DNA from: Hybos culiciformis | Taxonomy: Eukaryota; Arthropoda; Insecta; Diptera; Hybotidae | Assembly (NCBI GenBank): GCA_964007475.1 | Contig: OZ023274.1 | Span: 94,125,750-94,189,749, forward strand | DNA length: 64,000 nucleotides | Direction of reading: 5' to 3' | Part shown: piece after piece, positions 59,835 through 64,000 of the stretch | Layout of the letters: the number at the start of each line of letters is the position of its first letter | How positions within the stretch are numbered: the first letter of the stretch is position 1 | The notes under the pieces: model-generated | Seen by the model: only the letters and a program-made list of their open reading frames with translations | The model's database searches: none | What the model was told of the DNA's origin: nothing | Translations under genes and position numbers: made by a program

Positions 59835-61350
59835 ATACTATGTAGTATCTGATAATTATTAATTGTGTTTTCTTGCAATATTGTAACAATTATTTTTTAA
59901 TTTTTTTTACTGTTGTGATTTTGGATAATATTCTAATAATTTTTTTATTATTAAGTACATATTTGAAATTGTGATTATCTACAAATTGTAATTTTTAATC
60001 AAGCAGTAGTAACCTTTCAGTACGGGGTAAAATAAATTATTGATTATGGTCACACAAATTTTGCGCCTTAATACTTGGAATAATAAAATTAAACTGGCAT
60101 ATGAGCGTAAAAAAATAAGCTTTAATTTTAGTTTTTTAATAAAATCCCCTAAAATTGAAAAATTCCGAGCTTTTGCTGATTTAATGTTATTAGACTTTGA
60201 CAAAATTATTGAAACTAGTTTTCTTAAAGGTTAATAATTCTAAATTTTGTTGACACAACATTAAAAAATTTCTTCTTCTTAAAGACTGAGAAAAAAGCGT
60301 CGAATAATATTAAAATAATTAATTTCGTAAAATTTCAAAAGAAAAATATTTGCACATGTGCAATATACGCCAGATTTGAGATGAAATGCTTGAAATAAAA
60401 AGCTACATTAATTAATTATGATACTTATAATTCGACTTATCGAAATGTGTGTATGTACAGAAGTTTATGTTTCACTTGGAACGTTCTAAGAGGTTATAAC
60501 AATTTTTATATAATTTGTTAAAAGTTCGAAACTACAGAATCCAGATCTTACAGTTAAATGAAATTCTCGAATATTTAAATTGAGAATTATTCGACACCAA
60601 GACGGATTGAAATGTACGCATAAGAATGATCAAAATAATGTTATTTCTGCAGCATAACAAAAATCAATTATAATGTTATACTACCTGATTTTAATATAAA
60701 AAAAACTCTTCTTTGTTACAAATGTCGAAAAATCTGTTATATGAATTCATCAAAATCAAATTTAAATTGTATAATTGCACAAAAAGTTGAAATAAGCCTT
60801 TTTGAAGCTATTATACCCACAGTTCACTTTATTAATACCTTATATAGCCTTTTTGAAGCTATTATACACACAGTTCACTTTATTAATACTCTTGACATCA
60901 AATTAGTTGCCATATAATATTATTTTATTACTTGGGTCACACCGTCTTATCACATTCATGTAATGAAAATAATTCAATAAAATGAAATACATATATAATT
61001 TTTAATATCTAATGAGATTAATACCTAAATAAATAAAATTAAACTAAAAAAAAAACAAAAATGATTCAAAATTCAAATATTGTGGTTAAAGGCAAATCCC
61101 CTAAAATAACAAAATTAAAAAAAAAAACCAAACTTTTATCAATTAAATATAAAATCTTACAAATTAATATAAACAAGTTTCTCACATTAAAATATATTTA
61201 AGGTTTTTGAATATGAATGAAAGCTAAAAAACATGTTTTTGTTTTGATTAAGAATTAAAGAATATTGAATGAATATTAACTTTAAATAAAATTTAAATTT
61301 CTTTTTCGGTTGTTCAAACCTTAAATGGGAAAACAAAAAATTTTAAATAA
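59835..61350. other. Intergenic with a 52-bp direct repeat
   Basis: A segment beginning AGCCTTTTTGAAGCTATTAT occurs at 60794 and again at 60846, about 45 bp nearly identical, period 52. The overlapping opposite-strand frames near 59979-60234 show no recognisable domain. Confidence 0.5.
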
Positions 61351-61376
61351 TATAAATAGAGCTTCACTAAAAATCA
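61351..61376 (+). promoter_or_regulatory. TATA box and initiator of Gly/Phe-rich precursor
   Basis: TATAAATAG with an initiator-like TCATA whose A is at 61376, 25 nt downstream. The ATG is at 61444. Confidence 0.72.
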
Positions 61377-61443
61377 TACTTCAAAACAAAAATTACTCAC
61401 TTTGAAAAAAGATAAAATCGTAAAATTGTAAAAAAAAATCGAA

Positions 61444-61755
61444 ATGAAAGCTATATTACTTTTAATCGCTGTTATTGGTCTAGTTACACTTACCTGGGCA
61501 TATCCACTGGAAAATGACAATCAACGACAATTATTGGAATTAAGCGATCAAATTGGTTCGGACCATGATACAAACACAAATGAGCGTCGAACAAGAGGAT
61601 TTGGAGGCTTTGGAGGTTATGGCGGCTATGGAGGTTTTGGTGGACCATTCGGTGGTGGTTTTGGTGGACCATTCGGTGGTGGTTTTGGTGGGCCATTCGG
61701 AGGATACGGTGGTTTTGGTTACAGAAGATTTGGTTATGGTGGATTTTATGGTTGA
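61444..61755 (+). CDS. Secreted Gly/Phe-rich precursor with RRTR site
   Basis: Single exon, 103 aa. Signal peptide MKAILLLIAVIGLVTLTWA; acidic propeptide YPLENDNQRQLLELSDQIGS ending ERRTR; putative mature peptide GFGGFGGYGG with three copies of a 24-bp repeat (GFGGPFGG unit, 61633-61704), closing YRRFGYGGFYG. It differs from its relatives in having Gly rather than Gln after the cleavage site. The propeptide LLEL motif and the FYG ending are shared with the gene at 63.2 kb, which is its closest relative in the window. Confidence 0.9.
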   Translation: MKAILLLIAVIGLVTLTWAYPLENDNQRQLLELSDQIGSDHDTNTNERRTRGFGGFGGYGGYGGFGGPFGGGFGGPFGGGFGGPFGGYGGFGYRRFGYGGFYG

Positions 61756-63213
61756 AAATTAATTTAATATTCAATATGTGTTAAAATAAGGATTATGTGC
61801 AATGTGCATAGTGTATGTACATGCTATTTTATTATTAAAAATTAATTATCTTTGTATTTACAAATTTTATAAATTTATATACATACTTACTTTTATTAAT
61901 AAATTGATATATAATTAAAATAAAAAACACACACTTTTGAAAAATATTATGCCCCAAAAACATTTATGTATTTCGGTCTAGTAAAATCATAGGAACATTA
62001 AATAGAAATCTGTTGTAATTTCTTTACTTTCTTTACTGGTGACTGTATCAAGGGGTAATCGAACGAAATCAGAAATAAGGATTTTACTTTATTATACAAT
62101 GCTGAAAGGATTTTTCAATTAAATTTACAAACATACTTATTAGTTAATCTTATATACTTAAGTTCTATATAGTGACAAGGAAATGTTGACTGTTTGAAAG
62201 AAACAAAAATTAAAAATTGTTATGGATTTCATATTAAATAAGATATTTAATGAAAACCTTAAGCAATGCCGACAAAAAAAAAAAGCGTACAAATATCAAC
62301 ACTTTTATTGTTATTGTAAGGTGTGATGTCTACTTAAACGAATGATGATAAATATCTTTATTATTGTGTAAGCTTATGTTTAAATTATTCGCCTTTTATA
62401 ATGGAAAATTTCTAACGAAATTAAATATCCTCGAAATTTTTAAACCAATCTATAGTGTAAAAGTTAAACTAAAAACAAAACAGTAACATTATTTTTGTAA
62501 AATTTATGAACATAATAATTTTAAATAGATTTAATGTTAAAACTAAAATTTATATTATTTATTAAATTATAAAGGTAAAACCCAAAATAATTTTATTTTA
62601 TTTTTTTTTAATCCGACTTAATGAGAACTTGTGTTCAAAGGAATTTCAATTCATAGTGTATACCGTACTATAGTTACTCAAAACGTTTTGTATATGAAAC
62701 AATAGTCAGGAATGTAGGCAAAATTACCCTTTTTTTTGGAAGTGGTATATTGGTTGGTATCGGCGAATATTTATTTTTCTTGTTGGAAAATCATCTTTTA
62801 ATTATATACCTATCAATGTAAATTAATATCACTCTTTAAATATTAACAAATAAATTAGTTTATAGGAAAAATAGGGTTTTATCCTTTACTTTAGAATTTC
62901 TAATACTACAGAAACTTCTTTTAATTCGTTTTTTCTTTTTTGGCAAAATTATGACGAGGTTCTTATTAATAAAGCAGCTCTGATTTTGAAAAAGGAAAAC
63001 TTAAACTAGTTACTTTTGTTATTTTAAACCAGTTTATACGCTTCGTTTAAAATTATCTTACTTATAATTTTTATTTTAAAATTTAGAATCAAATTTATTA
63101 ATGCCTGATCTGAACAATAAATGTGGGAATTTTTATATTCAGATTATTAAAATATTCAGAGTTAAATAAAACAAAATTTTAATCTCGGTAAATTTATTAA
63201 ATAGAAAATAAAA
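61756..63213. other. Intergenic with promoter of last precursor
   Basis: AT-rich spacer. A weak TATATT at 63134 and TCAGA with its A at 63158 (24 nt apart) could be the core promoter of the gene starting at 63214. No other gene seen. Confidence 0.45.
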
Positions 63214-63609
63214 ATGAAAACTACATTTTTTCTAATTACTATAATAATGTTAACAACCACTACAAAAACTTGGTCACATCCATTAGATGATCAAGATTCA
63301 GGTCAAAAGGAATTACTCGAACTGAATGACGTTGGTCCATCTAGTAATAAACTAACAGCACGTAAAACCAGACAATTCGGTTATGGATTTCCTGGCGGAT
63401 TTGGCTATCCATATTACGGTGGATATGGAGGGGGTTATGGCGGATATGGAGGCAACTATGGTGGTTACGGTGGATACGGAGGATATGGAGGATACGGAGG
63501 ATATGGAGGATACGGAGGATATGGAGGATACGGAGGATATGGAGGGTTTGGTGGTTTTGGTGCTCCTTTTTACAGTTTCAGAAGTTATAGATATGGATTT
63601 TACGGATAA
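63214..63609 (+). CDS. Secreted Gly/Tyr-rich precursor with RKTR site
   Basis: Single exon, 131 aa. Signal peptide MKTTFFLITIIMLTTTTKTW then SHPLDDQDSGQKELLELNDV, ending ARKTR; the putative mature peptide starts QFGYGFPGG. The core is nearly pure GGYGGYGG: eight 9-bp units at 63472-63543 alternate GGATACGGA and GGATATGGA, forming a perfect 18-bp period. It ends FGAPFYSFRSYRYGFYG. Last member of the array visible here; AATAAA follows near 63656. Most similar to the gene at 61.4 kb in propeptide and C-terminus. Confidence 0.9.
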   Translation: MKTTFFLITIIMLTTTTKTWSHPLDDQDSGQKELLELNDVGPSSNKLTARKTRQFGYGFPGGFGYPYYGGYGGGYGGYGGNYGGYGGYGGYGGYGGYGGYGGYGGYGGYGGFGGFGAPFYSFRSYRYGFYG

Positions 63610-64000
63610 GTTGAATTAAATTTAAAAAAGAGAATATGTGTATATTATGTTAATAATAAAGTATAATAGTATAAAATGTAAAAACAAAAAAAAATATATG
63701 TAATTAATTTGATAGAATACAATTTAATAAAAAAAAAATAATTTACTAAATCTTTCAAATCTTTCATAGATTTTTCGTGTCAGAGTTATTTTAATAGTAA
63801 AATAATTATGGACATTTTTGCATATCTTTCGGCGTTCTAATATTTTATTGAACTTATGAAGATAAAAAAAAAATTAATAAAATACGTAGAATATAATTTA
63901 GGTTTCTAAACAGCATAATATATATACGTTAATATAGCCCCAAATCCAAAATTGAACCGGTTAATCTTCTGCTGTTAATTATAATGATTTTTTGCAGAAA
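63610..64000. other. 3' flank, no gene recognised
   Basis: 3'UTR of the last precursor and AT-rich sequence to the window edge. The cluster may continue beyond it. Confidence 0.45.

Noticed and set aside
59979..60234. Overlapping frames of 74 and 64 codons on opposite strands
   Set aside because: Neither has a signal peptide, domain or clear promoter; a transposon remnant was considered, but no block could be assigned.

Overview
This is a window from an insect nuclear genome, very AT-rich. The evidence is spliceosomal genes with GT/AG introns, three RR-1 type chitin-binding cuticular protein genes, a conserved APC10 gene and an STK16-type kinase gene, and many small secreted Gly-rich precursor genes with arthropod TATA/initiator promoters. 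The order cannot be decided from sequence alone. There are no bacterial or viral genes, no rRNA or tRNA that I can support, and no CRISPR.

Layout. 1-4.8 kb: nothing recognisable. 4.8-8.6 kb: a divergent housekeeping pair, APC10 (minus) and an STK16-like kinase (plus), sharing a short promoter region. 10.7-13 kb: RR-1 cuticular gene with a Gln-rich C-terminus (minus). 13-24.5 kb: gene desert holding two inverted-repeat elements. 24.5-25.1 kb: small RR-1 gene (minus), found only by joining a 4-codon first exon to the body. 25-32 kb: gene desert. 32.3-36.6 kb: four-exon RR-1 gene (plus). 37.6-39.5 kb: unrecognised single-span membrane protein gene.

41.5-63.6 kb is the most interesting part: a cluster of short secreted precursors. 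Eight of them share one plan: signal peptide, short propeptide (acidic in most), a furin-like R-x-x-R site followed by Gln (Gly in one), then a low-complexity tail. The tail is Gly/Tyr, Gly/His or Gly/Phe-rich in six and Pro-rich in a head-to-head paralogous pair. Two further secreted proteins (47.5 kb and 57.6 kb) sit in the same array. Several members show a TATA box about 25 nt before an initiator-like TCA, so the locus looks co-regulated and derived by duplication. One duplication is still visible at nucleotide level: two blocks of about 2.4 and 3.8 kb, 49.6-51.9 and 52.1-55.9, with a 15-bp minisatellite at their junction and different insertions in each copy.

Mobile and repeat content is mostly non-autonomous: foldback or MITE-like elements at 15.7, 16.7, 44.2, 52.6, 54.5-55.5 and 59.6 kb, plus a decayed hAT transposase fragment near 58.7-59.2 kb. 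The deserts hold many apparent ORFs of 60-120 codons made of Lys/Asn/Ile/Phe codons, which I treat as products of base composition. All function calls are by recognising family sequence by eye; no search was run.
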